This document shows positions 8,448 to 18,301 of a DNA stretch of 64,000 nt, piece by piece (positions within the stretch are counted from its first letter, which is position 1; each line of letters starts with the position of its first letter). This DNA comes from a virus. The notes beneath the pieces are model-generated. The model saw only the letters and a program-made list of their open reading frames with translations, did not search any database and was not told the origin of the DNA. Made by a program: the position numbers and the translations under genes. The DNA is taken from positions 1 through 64,000 of the IMG/VR virus record IMGVR_UViG_3300030329_006476; one strand, written 5' to 3'.

Positions 8448-10073
8448 TTAATATTTAACAGTTATGTTTTCTTTTGAAAATGCTTGATTGAACTTTTCGC
8501 GCAGGGTAGGTTCTTCAGCGGCCGCAGCTTCATTATTATTAGTTAGGGCGGCGGAAGCTTCTTCTTCTACGTTTTCCAGTACTTCTTCAAGTACCTCTTC
8601 TACAGCTTCCTGTTCTTCGGCTTCAGCCGTTGAAGCAGTACTTTCTGAAAGAGTGGAAAGGCGCTTGTTCACTTCTTCTTCAAGACGAGCGTTGAAAAGC
8701 TCTTCCTGCTCATTCAAGTAGGCCTTTGTCTTGTGTTGCCACATGACGCTAATGCGCTCTTGATACTGCGTAAACGCTTCGTCGGCAGCCTCGAGCTCCG
8801 AAAGTTCGGAGGCAACGATTCTGAGATCTTCATCATTCAATTCGAAGGCTTCCGTTACGGCAGCCATGCGAGAATTAAATCGATCCTTAGCTTCACGAAG
8901 ACGTTTTTCTTCAGCCAGTTCACCCAATTGTTTTTCAGTAGCTACCAATTTTTCCTTCAGCTCTTCCATTTCACCGGAAAGGGCGTCATGACGTTCCTTG
9001 GCTTCCACTTCGGCATTTTCCTTATCTGCCTTGGCTTGGCGCCACTGTTCGTCTTTTTCCTTGATAGCGTCCATCATTACCTTGGAAACACTGGCAACGG
9101 TCTCTTCGAAATGCTGACTCTCGCCAACTTTTTCCGAAAGAAGACCTTCGATTTGTTTCAATAGATCTTGAGTATCCATAATTAAGGTGTTTGACTTGTT
9201 TACATCATTTTCTCCGGAAAGGGAACTGTTTTTTTTCATTTTTTTATTTTTTGTGTAAAAATCGCGGTTCTGAATTTCAATTTTTTCTTGTGTGACGGCA
9301 TCCTCCTGATCCATCTTTACCTTGATGGGCCTCTCGTTTTCAACCAAGACCCCTTCTACTTCTGCAGCGGGGTTGCTGGTGAATCCTATGCCTAGGGGAT
9401 AAATTTCTCCCACTACCAACCGATGGACCAGAGTTCCGTCATCCATTTTGCCTTCTCCATCATAAGCCTTAAGATATTTACTTAACTCACTAATCTGGTT
9501 TTTATCAGTGACTACTTCAGCTTCACTCAGGTCATCGCTTCCGAGCGCAATATAATAGTCATTAAATCCTATTTCCCAACTCGCCGAAATGATATTATGA
9601 AATTCTTCACCTTCATCGGTATTCTCCAGCATTTTTGCAAAAGCTGGATTTACTACCTTATATACAAGAGCTCCTAATGCAATATTGAAGGGGGCCGTAA
9701 TATCTTGAGCCTCCTCAGGGCTAATAAGCTCACTCGTCTTATGATCGCTAAATGAGGACGATATAATATGTCCGACGACCTTTTCCTTTTGATGCTCGAT
9801 ATTCGTAGGCTTATTTATAAAATAATCCTTTATCTCCAGCGCGGTGGCGGTATCTATGCCGTCACCGTTCTTATTGAACTTATTGACGACAGCCGCATTA
9901 AACGCAACGCCAAGTAAATCGATGTTTTTGCTTAGGTCTACTTCGGGGGGAATGAGCGGACGTAAGTGATCCAAGGAAGCTTCGCTGATTCCAAAACGCT
10001 GACAGGTTCCGTCAACGCAGGAAGCGCTGATTGCACTATGGAAGGCGCTAGTATATAAAAATGGTGTATTCAT
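8448..10073 (-). CDS. Prohead protease fused to scaffolding domain
   Basis: 541 residues in two parts. Residues ~50-230 look like a herpesvirus-type/S78-like maturation protease: PTNIEHQKEKVVGHI contains candidate catalytic His 94 (also His 102), and NIISASWEIGF (about 160-170) contains the candidate nucleophile Ser 163/165. From about residue 298 on, the protein is a long Glu/Lys/Gln coiled coil ending in an acidic Glu/Ala tail, typical of a scaffold cleaved during maturation. An in-frame ATG at 9179 (MDTQDLLKQIEG) marks the start of the scaffold half and could give a separate scaffold, but it has no good Shine-Dalgarno. AGGATG precedes the main ATG. Confidence 0.7.
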   Translation of the reverse strand: MNTPFLYTSAFHSAISASCVDGTCQRFGISEASLDHLRPLIPPEVDLSKNIDLLGVAFNAAVVNKFNKNGDGIDTATALEIKDYFINKPTNIEHQKEKVVGHIISSSFSDHKTSELISPEEAQDITAPFNIALGALVYKVVNPAFAKMLENTDEGEEFHNIISASWEIGFNDYYIALGSDDLSEAEVVTDKNQISELSKYLKAYDGEGKMDDGTLVHRLVVGEIYPLGIGFTSNPAAEVEGVLVENERPIKVKMDQEDAVTQEKIEIQNRDFYTKNKKMKKNSSLSGENDVNKSNTLIMDTQDLLKQIEGLLSEKVGESQHFEETVASVSKVMMDAIKEKDEQWRQAKADKENAEVEAKERHDALSGEMEELKEKLVATEKQLGELAEEKRLREAKDRFNSRMAAVTEAFELNDEDLRIVASELSELEAADEAFTQYQERISVMWQHKTKAYLNEQEELFNARLEEEVNKRLSTLSESTASTAEAEEQEAVEEVLEEVLENVEEEASAALTNNNEAAAAEEPTLREKFNQAFSKENITVKY

Positions 10074-10107
10074 GCATCCTAATACACCTAAAATTTAAAA
10101 GAAGATT

Positions 10108-11250
10108 TTAATAGCACTCCGGGCAATTCATCGGAGCAGTGACTTTTTTAAGAGACTTTTCGTCTTCTTTCTCGTCCTTTTTTAAATCCTTGATTTGTTT
10201 TTTATCGTCCTTGATGGCGTCTTTCTCGTGCTCTTCTTTTTCCTTTTTGTCGTCGCGCTCGAGTTCGTCTTCATCTTCTTTCTCGTCATCTCCGGCGGTC
10301 TTTACCACCAATTGCTTCTGGTAGTCTAAATTGTTTAAGGGTGGAATTCCTTGAGCCTTCGACTCTTCTTTCTTTTTAGAGTCTTCTTTCTTTTTGGAGT
10401 CCTTGTCATCTGAATCTTTCTCGTCAGAGTCCTTGTCGTCATCATCTTTCTTTTGGAGCCATGGGGGAAGGTTTCCCTTCTTGGCCTTGGCTTTCGACTC
10501 GTTTTTCTTATCTTCCTTAATGTCTTTTTTAAGATCGTGAGTTTCGACACTCTTTTTTTCAGAAGGCTTATCCTTTTTGAGCTTTTCAAGCTTTCCCTCG
10601 TCATCCTTGACGGCATCTTTGTAGTGCTCCTTTTTTTCTTTCTTATCGTCCCGCTTGAGTTCTTTTTCGTCGATCTTCTCCCAATCTTTGGCCGAAGATT
10701 CATCTCTCCATGTTTTAGGCAGGGAGCTTTCGCAGCCCAATTTTTTAGCTCGGGCAGTAAGCTTCCGCTTGAACTCTTCAAAACTCATGGGCCCTTTATA
10801 CATGCCCCATGTACTTACAGCGGCACGAACATTCTTGCAGGAGACCACGGGGAAAGAGCGACGCTTGGGATCTAAAAATGCACTATCCTTCAATTCACTT
10901 CTTTTTTTACCATCATAACGCTCCGCACCCAGAGCTGTATCCTCGTCTACTTCAACACCCAACGCGGCAGCTTTAGCTTTTATAATAAGGTAGGCTTCGG
11001 CCTTGCCCTCTGCAGAAAGAGAGCTTTTTCCTAGCTCCGCCACAGATCTGGTGACAGAAGCTTCGTTATGCAGGGGAAAGCGTCGTAAGGAGTGGGGCAC
11101 CGTTTTACCGTCCACCTTTCTCCCTCCGGGCTCAATATAAGCAAAGGCGGAGTCAGGCAAAGCCGTGACCTCTTTGCGCGTTTTTTGCTCGGCCAACATT
11201 GTTTGCAATTTGTCCGAATCTTGTATTCTTTTAGAGAAGTCGAGTTCCAT
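10108..11250 (-). CDS. Highly charged protein with two DUF6582-like N-terminal modules
   Basis: 380 residues. Residues ~30-100 carry ALPDSAFAYIEPGG... RFPLHNEASV... AEAYLIIKAKAAALGVEV, a module common in phage head-gene clusters (DUF6582-like as I recognise it). A second, shorter copy follows (LKDSAFLDPKRRSFPV ... FKRKLTARAKKLGC). The C-terminal half is almost only Lys, Asp, Glu and Ser and must be disordered. It ends CPECY. Position between portal and protease suggests a head-assembly or internal protein. Confidence 0.55.
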   Translation of the reverse strand: MELDFSKRIQDSDKLQTMLAEQKTRKEVTALPDSAFAYIEPGGRKVDGKTVPHSLRRFPLHNEASVTRSVAELGKSSLSAEGKAEAYLIIKAKAAALGVEVDEDTALGAERYDGKKRSELKDSAFLDPKRRSFPVVSCKNVRAAVSTWGMYKGPMSFEEFKRKLTARAKKLGCESSLPKTWRDESSAKDWEKIDEKELKRDDKKEKKEHYKDAVKDDEGKLEKLKKDKPSEKKSVETHDLKKDIKEDKKNESKAKAKKGNLPPWLQKKDDDDKDSDEKDSDDKDSKKKEDSKKKEESKAQGIPPLNNLDYQKQLVVKTAGDDEKEDEDELERDDKKEKEEHEKDAIKDDKKQIKDLKKDEKEDEKSLKKVTAPMNCPECY

Positions 11251-11295
11251 ATCTTTTTAGGTTAAAAGTCGTTGCTAAAATAATACACTCGTTTT

Positions 11296-13395
11296 TTAGC
11301 TTTGAGAATTTTTTTCTTCGCCTTGGGCATGGTATACCAGCGCCGCCGGATAAATTTCAAGTTGGTGCTCTTCCGATGCCTGCAAAACCTCGGGAAGCGG
11401 ACTCAAGCCCTCAATCAAGGAAAAGTCTTTGACGCAAGCTTCCACTTCCGCCTCCCAATCTTCAGGCATTCTAGCCATGACGACCGACTGGCATAAATCT
11501 TCCAAAAGCTCCTTTTTTTTCTTGGAAAGACGCTTTATGTTGTTGGCGGCCTTCATTTCCTTTTGGGCATGCACCAATAAGTTTTCTGCCTGATAGACCA
11601 CTTCTTGCACTGCCTTGGTGGTCAATTTCATAGTATCACGCTTGTTAGAACCCGTGGGGCGCCCGTGTTGTTGGGGTGTGCGCGGATGGGGGCGCCCCAC
11701 TGTTACCGGACCCGCACCCGGTTCGATATCCTTGTCATCAACTACATCTTGCACGGTAGGGGTTTTGTCTTCAGGCTGATTGGTCTTGGAGGGATAGCCT
11801 TTGTCTCCCTCTTCTCCCATGTCAGGCATTAATGGTTGACCTCCCACTAAAGGAGTATAATAACCTTTTTGCCTTTCATCGATATAAGCTTCTTGCTTTC
11901 GAAGTAGTTCTTCCGTTTCAGGATACAGTCCAGTCTTGATGGTTTGAATACCTTGTTCTGGCGTGAGTATTCCGAGCTCCATGAGCCGAGTTGTAACTCT
12001 TTGTAATTGAACCTCGTCTTTGAGATCAATTTCTTGAAATGTTATGTTGGGGTATTTGCGGAATCCCATATTTTGGCAAACAAGCTTGACTTGCGGCTGA
12101 AGAAAGTCATTGATAAAGGCAGCGCGGGCTTCCTTTAATCGCTCGAGAAATATCTGAGCCTTGACCTGAGTATTGCTATACCGCTCATGCCCTACTACTA
12201 CATTCTGCAGAGCTTCCTTAATGTCTTTGTCGACAATTTCATATTTCTCCGGCCCAAGCACTTTGTTGAGGTCGGGTATCACAAAATCCGCCTTGGTGGT
12301 ATAATCGCTTACTAAAACGCGCCCAATACTTTCATTAGCAAACAAAGATTGCATTGCCTTGAGGTTATTTGGATTGATTCCCCCCTTGTCGGGAGTGTTG
12401 CCCATTGTAATCAACAGAATTACGTTTTCAATAGTTCTCGTGATGGCTTGATCCACCTTTTTCAATTCTAGCTTCCAATTCAGGTCGTCCAAAACGGGAA
12501 ACCCGAAAGGAATGGCAAAAGGTTCGTAATCTTGCTTTTTATAAAAAGAAAAGCTAAGCTTGACAGGATCGAGCTCCATGGATATTCCGTCATATCCATA
12601 TCCCCCATCCTTGATGAGTTGCTGCGTCTTTTTAGGGAGCCCCTCAAGGACTTCCTTATCATAAGGCGTCTTGGGCTCTTGGAGCCTCTCCAACTCAAAT
12701 TCAGAAAGTATCTTTCTATATACCTGCCCATGAAAATTGGTAGAGCGTACGGTAGCTATGTCATAAGGATTGAGAACGATATATTTGATCGGCAACTCCC
12801 CCGGGCGCAAAAACTTGGATCCGTAAATAGTGGAAAGCTTGGCAAAGTCTTCATCGGTAAACTTACTGTCAATCCTATATAAAAATACGTTACCGCTTCT
12901 GTAGTATTCTCTAAAAAATTGATCCTTGAGGTTCCATATTTTTATTTTTTGAAACCACTTGTCTATAAACGTCCTAGCCTTTTCAGTCCCCCCTTCTATA
13001 TAAAGTTCGGTATTGGCAAATTCGGACATGATGTCTATCACGTTCCGGAAAATGGGAATGTTCGCATAGGCCTTTTGGCATAAAAGTATACAATCCCTGA
13101 CATCTGCCCCCAGCTTTGTATAATAATACGGAAGCATACCCTCCCGGATATTAGAATACTTGAAAAGCTTGGGACCTATAGGGGCTCTATTGAGGCGGGT
13201 TTGAGTACGAGCGACGTCCGATCCCGGCCCATTTCTTTCGTAAGCTTTAGCTGTTTGGGTATAATATGAATCCCCCGCTAAAATGGGATTCCACGGAGGA
13301 TCTTCTCCTGCAATTTGTTGAGTAAGATCGTTTAGATCTTTGGGCTCAAACTGCTCCCAATACGAAGATCTTTTTGTATATTTTCGTTTTGCCAT
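11296..13395 (-). CDS. Portal protein
   Basis: 699 residues, directly after the large terminase. It has an N-terminal alpha/beta part, a central helical stem region (LELKKVDQAITRTIENVIL; KNVVVGHERYSNTQVKAQIF-like segment) and a Gly/Pro/Arg-rich C-terminal section, as in large portal proteins. A TAGACT-17 bp-TATAAT promoter-like sequence ends only 5 bases before the ATG on the minus strand, so this gene may also have a near-leaderless transcript. Confidence 0.75.
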   Translation of the reverse strand: MAKRKYTKRSSYWEQFEPKDLNDLTQQIAGEDPPWNPILAGDSYYTQTAKAYERNGPGSDVARTQTRLNRAPIGPKLFKYSNIREGMLPYYYTKLGADVRDCILLCQKAYANIPIFRNVIDIMSEFANTELYIEGGTEKARTFIDKWFQKIKIWNLKDQFFREYYRSGNVFLYRIDSKFTDEDFAKLSTIYGSKFLRPGELPIKYIVLNPYDIATVRSTNFHGQVYRKILSEFELERLQEPKTPYDKEVLEGLPKKTQQLIKDGGYGYDGISMELDPVKLSFSFYKKQDYEPFAIPFGFPVLDDLNWKLELKKVDQAITRTIENVILLITMGNTPDKGGINPNNLKAMQSLFANESIGRVLVSDYTTKADFVIPDLNKVLGPEKYEIVDKDIKEALQNVVVGHERYSNTQVKAQIFLERLKEARAAFINDFLQPQVKLVCQNMGFRKYPNITFQEIDLKDEVQLQRVTTRLMELGILTPEQGIQTIKTGLYPETEELLRKQEAYIDERQKGYYTPLVGGQPLMPDMGEEGDKGYPSKTNQPEDKTPTVQDVVDDKDIEPGAGPVTVGRPHPRTPQQHGRPTGSNKRDTMKLTTKAVQEVVYQAENLLVHAQKEMKAANNIKRLSKKKKELLEDLCQSVVMARMPEDWEAEVEACVKDFSLIEGLSPLPEVLQASEEHQLEIYPAALVYHAQGEEKNSQS

Positions 13396-13457
13396 ACGGT
13401 ATTATACACCAAAGTCTGGCAAAAGTCTAAGAAAAGTTAAAAGTCTACTTTTGACTT

Positions 13458-15329
13458 TCAGGCTACAAACATCGGAACGAATGTAGACTGAACTTCCTCG
13501 CCCTTAACATTCATCATGTCGTAATATATTTTTATCATCCAATTGCCCAATACTAAAGCCGAATACGAGTCCTTTCTCGCTTTTTCGGGACCCGTCTGAC
13601 GGCGCAGGTTATCCGGCAGATCAAACGTTTGGGTTCCTTGGGGTGTCGTTTTGATTTGTATGAGGGCACATTCAGCTTTTGTCTTTTCGATAAGATCTAC
13701 TTGATGCTCCACGAAGTCGATCATCTTCGCGGCGGCACTTTCCTTTTCCTCTTGAGCCATTCTAAGGTATCGAAGGGATTTTATAGGAATCCTTTTCTTT
13801 CTTTGACGTTTGTAATCATCATTAACGGCGCGGGCTCCAAAGAATATTTTCTTATGGTCGAAATTTGCTTGGAGTAACTCGTTAGCAATACGAATCCATT
13901 GGGATGTAGGCTTTCGAAGTATACAGATTTTCTTTTTATTTAAGTCATATTCCAGTTTAGCTTCTCTTAAAGCCTGCTGATAATTCTCTAAATTATCAAA
14001 ATTGCTACCAATAGTATGAATTTTCAGATCCGCCTGCTTGAAGAGGCTGCTCTCATTGCATGCGTTCAAAAATTGAACGCCGCCATTGTAGTCGCCGACG
14101 ATGGCCACTATATTAAAATGAGTAAGCAAGTAATGAAAATAGAAGATATGGTCTTTTAACCGCGCCCCGGAGAGGGCGTAGTTATGAACGAGAGTGCCAG
14201 TTTGGCTATCATCGTTTATCTTGAATACCTGCATGGCGAAATCATCGGAGCTTTCGCTTTCCGCCCAGCTAGGGTCAAATGACAAAACATATTTGTCCGC
14301 TGGCTCTCCAGCGACCTCGACGCAGGGAGACTGACCATCAGGAATAGTACAAGCCGCCATTTTGGATATCCGAAAATAACCGGAGCTGTCATCGGTGAAT
14401 ACCGCCCCGAACTCTCGGTCGAACTGGCTTTGGCTCATTGACGCCTTCGCTTGGGTGATCAAGTTCTGGTCATAGAGCTGTTGAGGAGCGCAATCATAGC
14501 TGAAATGCATTATGGTACGGTGTGCTGTACCTTTTTCCTTAGCCACTCCGGTGATAAGGTCCTCGAAGGTTTCGTACAGCTTGTACATGTATTCAAACTT
14601 GTAAGAAGCGGAAGAAAGCATAATAAGCTTATTGTTCGGCCACTGATGCCGATCCTCTTCCTTCATCTTTCCTTCGGCAATCATCTGAGTCTCGAGGTTA
14701 TACAAATCCTCCCTCTCGGTCGGATTTTCGACAACGGAAAGAAATGGAACTATAACTTCATTATATATTCTTTCGGGCATCAAGAGGAACTCATCGATAA
14801 TAATTCTATGAAAACGAAAGCCTCGAAGCTTCTCGCCGTCGCCTAAAGGGAGCGCATGAATCTTGCTTGCTCCGAGCTCCAGCGTCCATTGGTCATTATT
14901 CTTGGCTTTACGAGTTACGCATTGCGCAAGCATCGCCGCTTCCGGCTTAGCTAGGATATCCTCGATTTTCTTGAATATCATTTTCGATTGCCGAAATGAT
15001 TTGGAAATAATACCTATTTCAACGCCTTGATTCATTATGGCGTCAAGAAAGGCGAATATACCCGTAGTAAACGATTTGGACATGCCGCGAGACCATACTC
15101 CCATAAAATAATCGGATTCAAGCATTGCCTTGATTGCCATATGTTGAAATGGAAATAATTTAATTCCACTCAGCATGTCCACTGTAAAAGTGACATTACT
15201 GGAAAGAAATTTATAAAGCAATAGCTTTGCCTCGTGCTCGTCCAGAAATCCCTTCTTGGAAAGGATCTCTTGGTTGATCGCCGAGGAGTATTTGTCGCGC
15301 CCTTGCTGTTTGCCTGCAACCCAAGTCAT
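13458..15329 (-). CDS. terL: Terminase large subunit
   Basis: 623 residues from the ATG at 15329, which overlaps the upstream stop as TAATG; a GTG 36 bases earlier is the alternative. The ATPase domain has a Walker A-like VWSRGMSKSFTTG (about residues 78-90), preceded by the Q-motif-like FPFQHMAIKAML, and Walker B RIIIDEF with the catalytic Glu. The C-terminal RNase H-like nuclease has LSFDPSWAESESSDD, VAIVGDYNGG and a late Asp in KDSYSALVLGNW. It cuts and pumps DNA through the portal, which is encoded next. Confidence 0.9.
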   Translation of the reverse strand: MTWVAGKQQGRDKYSSAINQEILSKKGFLDEHEAKLLLYKFLSSNVTFTVDMLSGIKLFPFQHMAIKAMLESDYFMGVWSRGMSKSFTTGIFAFLDAIMNQGVEIGIISKSFRQSKMIFKKIEDILAKPEAAMLAQCVTRKAKNNDQWTLELGASKIHALPLGDGEKLRGFRFHRIIIDEFLLMPERIYNEVIVPFLSVVENPTEREDLYNLETQMIAEGKMKEEDRHQWPNNKLIMLSSASYKFEYMYKLYETFEDLITGVAKEKGTAHRTIMHFSYDCAPQQLYDQNLITQAKASMSQSQFDREFGAVFTDDSSGYFRISKMAACTIPDGQSPCVEVAGEPADKYVLSFDPSWAESESSDDFAMQVFKINDDSQTGTLVHNYALSGARLKDHIFYFHYLLTHFNIVAIVGDYNGGVQFLNACNESSLFKQADLKIHTIGSNFDNLENYQQALREAKLEYDLNKKKICILRKPTSQWIRIANELLQANFDHKKIFFGARAVNDDYKRQRKKRIPIKSLRYLRMAQEEKESAAAKMIDFVEHQVDLIEKTKAECALIQIKTTPQGTQTFDLPDNLRRQTGPEKARKDSYSALVLGNWMIKIYYDMMNVKGEEVQSTFVPMFVA

Positions 15330-15523
15330 TATTTCTCGTCCCCGGGCCTCCAGTGAATCGCCCACTTATAGCTGCGGGTAGCTATACCCTCCATATGCTT
15401 GGGGGGAAGGCAAGAAACCGCAGCTCGCAAGTTATGCTGCAAAGTCTCTATGACGACATAGAGGTCTTTAATCTGCTTGTCTTGTATATCTATTTTTCTT
15501 TCTAGGTGCTTATTCGAGTTCAT
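15329..15523 (-). CDS. Small coiled-coil protein before terL
   Basis: 64 residues from the ATG at 15523 (MNSNKHLERKIDIQDKQIKD). The N-terminal half has heptad-like spacing and the C-terminal half is Trp/Arg/Pro-containing (YKWAIHWRPGDEK). It overlaps the nuclease gene upstream by 14 bases and terL by TAATG. Its position could fit a terminase accessory or small subunit, although it is short for one. Confidence 0.5.
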   Translation of the reverse strand: MNSNKHLERKIDIQDKQIKDLYVVIETLQHNLRAAVSCLPPKHMEGIATRSYKWAIHWRPGDEK

Positions 15524-16451
15524 GATGATCAAAAAAATATTGTAAATCAACGTCCCATAGATCTTGGCCGTAATAAAGGAGCTTTGGCACTATTGATTGA
15601 GAGTTGGTTCGGGTTCCCGTAAAAAGAAATTGGCAATGGCCCTTGAATTCATGAGTTAGTACACGCATATTGTGCCATATGTAAGAAAGGTTGGATCTGT
15701 GTGGCCCGAAATTATTATTTTTCTTTATCTTCTCTATACTGCTTTCGGTAACTATATATAAGAATGCGCTAAATTGCCGCGCTCGTTCAAGCTCTCGCTT
15801 GAAGCGAGAAAGTCCCACCGTCATCGTTCCCTTGAAATCCCCCTCGCTTTTGCGGTCTACAAAGGTATAAGAATAATGATCTCCCCCCATGGTGTAATCT
15901 CCAAAATCCAATTTATGAGACTTGCTCTTCTTGAACCTCAAGGGCTTTTGTTCGCGGCTATCTATGTATATTGGAATTTCTTCTATTGAATTTTTTTTCC
16001 GGAAAAAGTTTTGTGTTATCCCTTTATTATATATTGGTTCAAGGCCAAGCTCTTTGCAGGCTTGTCCATAACCGCCGAAATTATTCTTATACAAATCAAT
16101 TGGCGGTAGTTTATTTAATTCTATTTCCAGATGATTAGGTCCATATTCAAGCTTATTCTTTTCTATTCTGTTCTTTAGTTGTCTTAAGATGTATTCCTTT
16201 ACTTCCTTTTTGTCTTTGTGCGTATTGCACCATTTAAGCATTTGCATACGGGTGGAGAAGTCCATCCCGAAGTAATCCGCTTTGTTCTTAAAGGGGAGAG
16301 GGTCTCCCGTAAGTCTATTGATTCGGGGATAGTAGGTGGTATAGTACTCCGCCACGGTTTTGCCGTGAACCTTTATATGACGGTGAAGTGCAGCATCGTT
16401 TGCAAATTCGTTGCCGCATTCCATGCACTTTACTTTTTCGCTACTTGCCAT
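15510..16451 (-). CDS. C2H2 zinc finger fused to ERCC4/XPF-type nuclease
   Basis: 313 residues. An N-terminal finger has Cys 9, Cys 12, His 25 and His 29 (CMECGNEFANDAALHRHIKVH), resembling phage and Ros/MucR fingers. The middle is helical and basic. From about residue 160 there is an ERCC4-type nuclease core: PIYIDSREQ, KLDFGDYT, TFVDRKSEGDF and a later RFKRELERA helix, giving the D, E/D-R-K active-site set of XPF-like enzymes. Such enzymes cut branched or flap DNA. Its place immediately before terL suggests it prepares or resolves replicated DNA for packaging; that is inference. Confidence 0.75.
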   Translation of the reverse strand: MASSEKVKCMECGNEFANDAALHRHIKVHGKTVAEYYTTYYPRINRLTGDPLPFKNKADYFGMDFSTRMQMLKWCNTHKDKKEVKEYILRQLKNRIEKNKLEYGPNHLEIELNKLPPIDLYKNNFGGYGQACKELGLEPIYNKGITQNFFRKKNSIEEIPIYIDSREQKPLRFKKSKSHKLDFGDYTMGGDHYSYTFVDRKSEGDFKGTMTVGLSRFKRELERARQFSAFLYIVTESSIEKIKKNNNFGPHRSNLSYIWHNMRVLTHEFKGHCQFLFTGTRTNSQSIVPKLLYYGQDLWDVDLQYFFDHHELE

Positions 16452-17047
16452 CTTCTTAGTTTCCAGAATAATTTTACAAATAGACTGGGTATTCTTAAAT
16501 TAAGACCTTTTGTGTTTTTTACTAATGGTTTTTGCGCAAATATTGCTCTTGACAGGATTTTTTTGTAGAAGGGCATATTCATTAATCTGCAGTTTTCTAT
16601 CCGTATTCCTTTTGTCTTGGGCAAATCATCAATGTCGTAATCCGACCAATTTCCCAAGTCTATGCAGGCACCGTCCCACCAATGCCTGAAGGGATTCAGG
16701 AAGAGGCTGTTTTTTATAGTTACTTGAGATACTTGGCATTTGATGGTAAAATGATGCTTGGTGTTAAGCGCCACGAATACGCATCCGTCAAATGTTATTC
16801 GTCCTCCCCGCACTATGTCCACACAATCTTCATAACCCCCTGATATTATACAGTTTTTTACATTGACGTCCCATACGTTCGACAGCTTAAGCCCTTCGGC
16901 CACTCCATTCGCTTGAATTACGCAATTTACGATGGCTATGTCTCTGCAATTGCCGAAACCCAAGGCGTTATCGTCCCATTGACCTTTGGCCTTATCCGGA
17001 TCCCCCTTGAAAAAGGAATCCTTTATTACTATAGCTGGGTCAGCCAT
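16430..17047 (-). CDS. Right-handed parallel beta-helix protein
   Basis: About 205 residues from the ATG at 17047 (MADPAIVIKDSFFKG). It has repeated rungs such as DIAIVNCVIQANG, DVNVKNCIISGG, RITFDGCVFVAL, QVTIKNSLFLNP and GIRIENCRLMN, the stacked N/D-C-x-(I/F) ladder of pectate-lyase-like helices. No signal peptide. In phages this fold usually serves in tail spikes or capsular depolymerases, but here it lies outside the tail genes and is short. Confidence 0.6.
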   Translation of the reverse strand: MADPAIVIKDSFFKGDPDKAKGQWDDNALGFGNCRDIAIVNCVIQANGVAEGLKLSNVWDVNVKNCIISGGYEDCVDIVRGGRITFDGCVFVALNTKHHFTIKCQVSQVTIKNSLFLNPFRHWWDGACIDLGNWSDYDIDDLPKTKGIRIENCRLMNMPFYKKILSRAIFAQKPLVKNTKGLNLRIPSLFVKLFWKLRRWQVAKK

Positions 17048-17253
17048 ACGAAAAGAGGCATTCCGGCCCCTACCCAAGTAGCCCAGCAATCAGCCACATC
17101 AGAGGTGCCTCTTTTGCTTTTGTCGTCCCATACCTCCTTCGCCATGCCGGCTATAAAACCCAAGGCAAAAAGGGGCTCCCACACAAAACCGCAAGACGAA
17201 AACAACGCTCCGGCTACGAAATGAAGAAATTTATCGTAATGCTTAAAGTACAT
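17029..17253 (-). CDS. Small membrane protein with DK-LHF motif
   Basis: 74 residues: HYDKFLHFVAGALFSSCGF, then a second hydrophobic stretch and AKEVWDDKSKRGTSDVADCWATWVGA. The DKxLHFxAG start with a conserved K-E-D-D loop is found in small phage and bacterial inner-membrane proteins of unknown role (DUF2279-like). The gene at 56810-57184 carries the same motif. It overlaps both neighbours. Confidence 0.55.
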   Translation of the reverse strand: MYFKHYDKFLHFVAGALFSSCGFVWEPLFALGFIAGMAKEVWDDKSKRGTSDVADCWATWVGAGMPLFVWLTQL

Positions 17254-18301
17254 CTTCCTTCCTTAATCCCAATACCCGGGCCTTCCAATCCGGCATTGAC
17301 TCGAGGTTTCCCGCTTCTTCTTTCACGAGCTCCTTTTGCATCTCAGCTATTTTTATCATAACGTTCCTTTCTTCCTCTTGTTGAAATAATTGAACCAAAT
17401 TAAGAATAGATGCATTTTGCTGTTGTTTACTTTGGACTCTTTTTGCTCTATCCCCGTTTAAGCGGGTTATTAGGCTCTCCATGCGCTTTTCGCACTGATT
17501 ATACTCTTCACTCTTGGTTTTCAGCAATTCGGCCAACCGCACGGTCATATCCCGCTGGTCTTCGCACTGTTCAAACATGTAGTTTAATTTATCCACCGCT
17601 TTCTGAATATTCATTAAATTAACGTAGTCAATGCAAACGTTTATGTAGAGGTTGACTTCATCGGACGTCAGATCAGGCTTGTCCCATGTAGCGCGCACGA
17701 ATTCAGCCTCAAATAAAACGCGGTCTTGTTTGTTGGTATAATTACTGATAGTTTGAATCAGACGCGGCGATTGGAGAAAAGTTACGAGTGCCTCTATTCC
17801 ATTTTTTATCTGTAGGGGCATTTTACTCTCATCCAAGGCTTGGCTTGTGGTTTCATTTACTTTTTTCAATACAGCCTCAAAACCCTTAGGGGGGGAATAC
17901 CGGGTTCCAATGGCCGTATCCGCCGGATGAACGTCTTCGGGAGCATTTTCCTTAATAAAGGCCGCGACCACAATTGACTCCTTGCTTAGGGGCGTCAAGG
18001 ACTTTTCCTTAAACAGTAGTTGCGCTACGTCAAAGGCTTTCATGCCCGCATCTACATTTTCTAATATAAATTCTTTTTGATCATCCGTAAGTTTTACCGG
18101 CGGCACTCTTTTGGCTTTGGTAGTTTTATATTTGTAGTCTTTGGCGGCCATATATTCACGCACCGCGCGCCCCTCTTTGGAGCGGCCATCCAAATTTTCG
18201 GACATGAATACCGCACAGGTCAACTCGTTCAAGTTGCAGATTCTTTTGTGGTGAGAATCTATGTAAGCTTTTTGCTCGTCATTTAGTTTTATCTTTTCCA
18301 T
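17243..18301 (-). CDS. Unknown helical protein with duplicated N-terminal module
   Basis: 352 residues. Two similar segments, LNDEQKAYIDSHHKRICNLNELTCAVF and LTDDQKEFILENVDAGMKAFDVAQLLF, look like repeated helix-turn-helix units. The C-terminal half is coiled coil (LNYMFEQCEDQRDMTVRLAE; MESLITRLNGDRAKRVQSKQ). It could be a DNA-binding packaging factor such as a small terminase, or a regulator paired with the sigma gene it overlaps by 23 bases. Neither is shown. Confidence 0.45.
   Translation of the reverse strand: MEKIKLNDEQKAYIDSHHKRICNLNELTCAVFMSENLDGRSKEGRAVREYMAAKDYKYKTTKAKRVPPVKLTDDQKEFILENVDAGMKAFDVAQLLFKEKSLTPLSKESIVVAAFIKENAPEDVHPADTAIGTRYSPPKGFEAVLKKVNETTSQALDESKMPLQIKNGIEALVTFLQSPRLIQTISNYTNKQDRVLFEAEFVRATWDKPDLTSDEVNLYINVCIDYVNLMNIQKAVDKLNYMFEQCEDQRDMTVRLAELLKTKSEEYNQCEKRMESLITRLNGDRAKRVQSKQQQNASILNLVQLFQQEEERNVMIKIAEMQKELVKEEAGNLESMPDWKARVLGLRKEDVL

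Noticed and set aside
8488-11496. Several plus-strand frames opposite the capsid and charged-protein genes
   Set aside because: They consist of Ser/Phe/Leu-rich shadows of Glu/Lys codons on the other strand and lack start signals.
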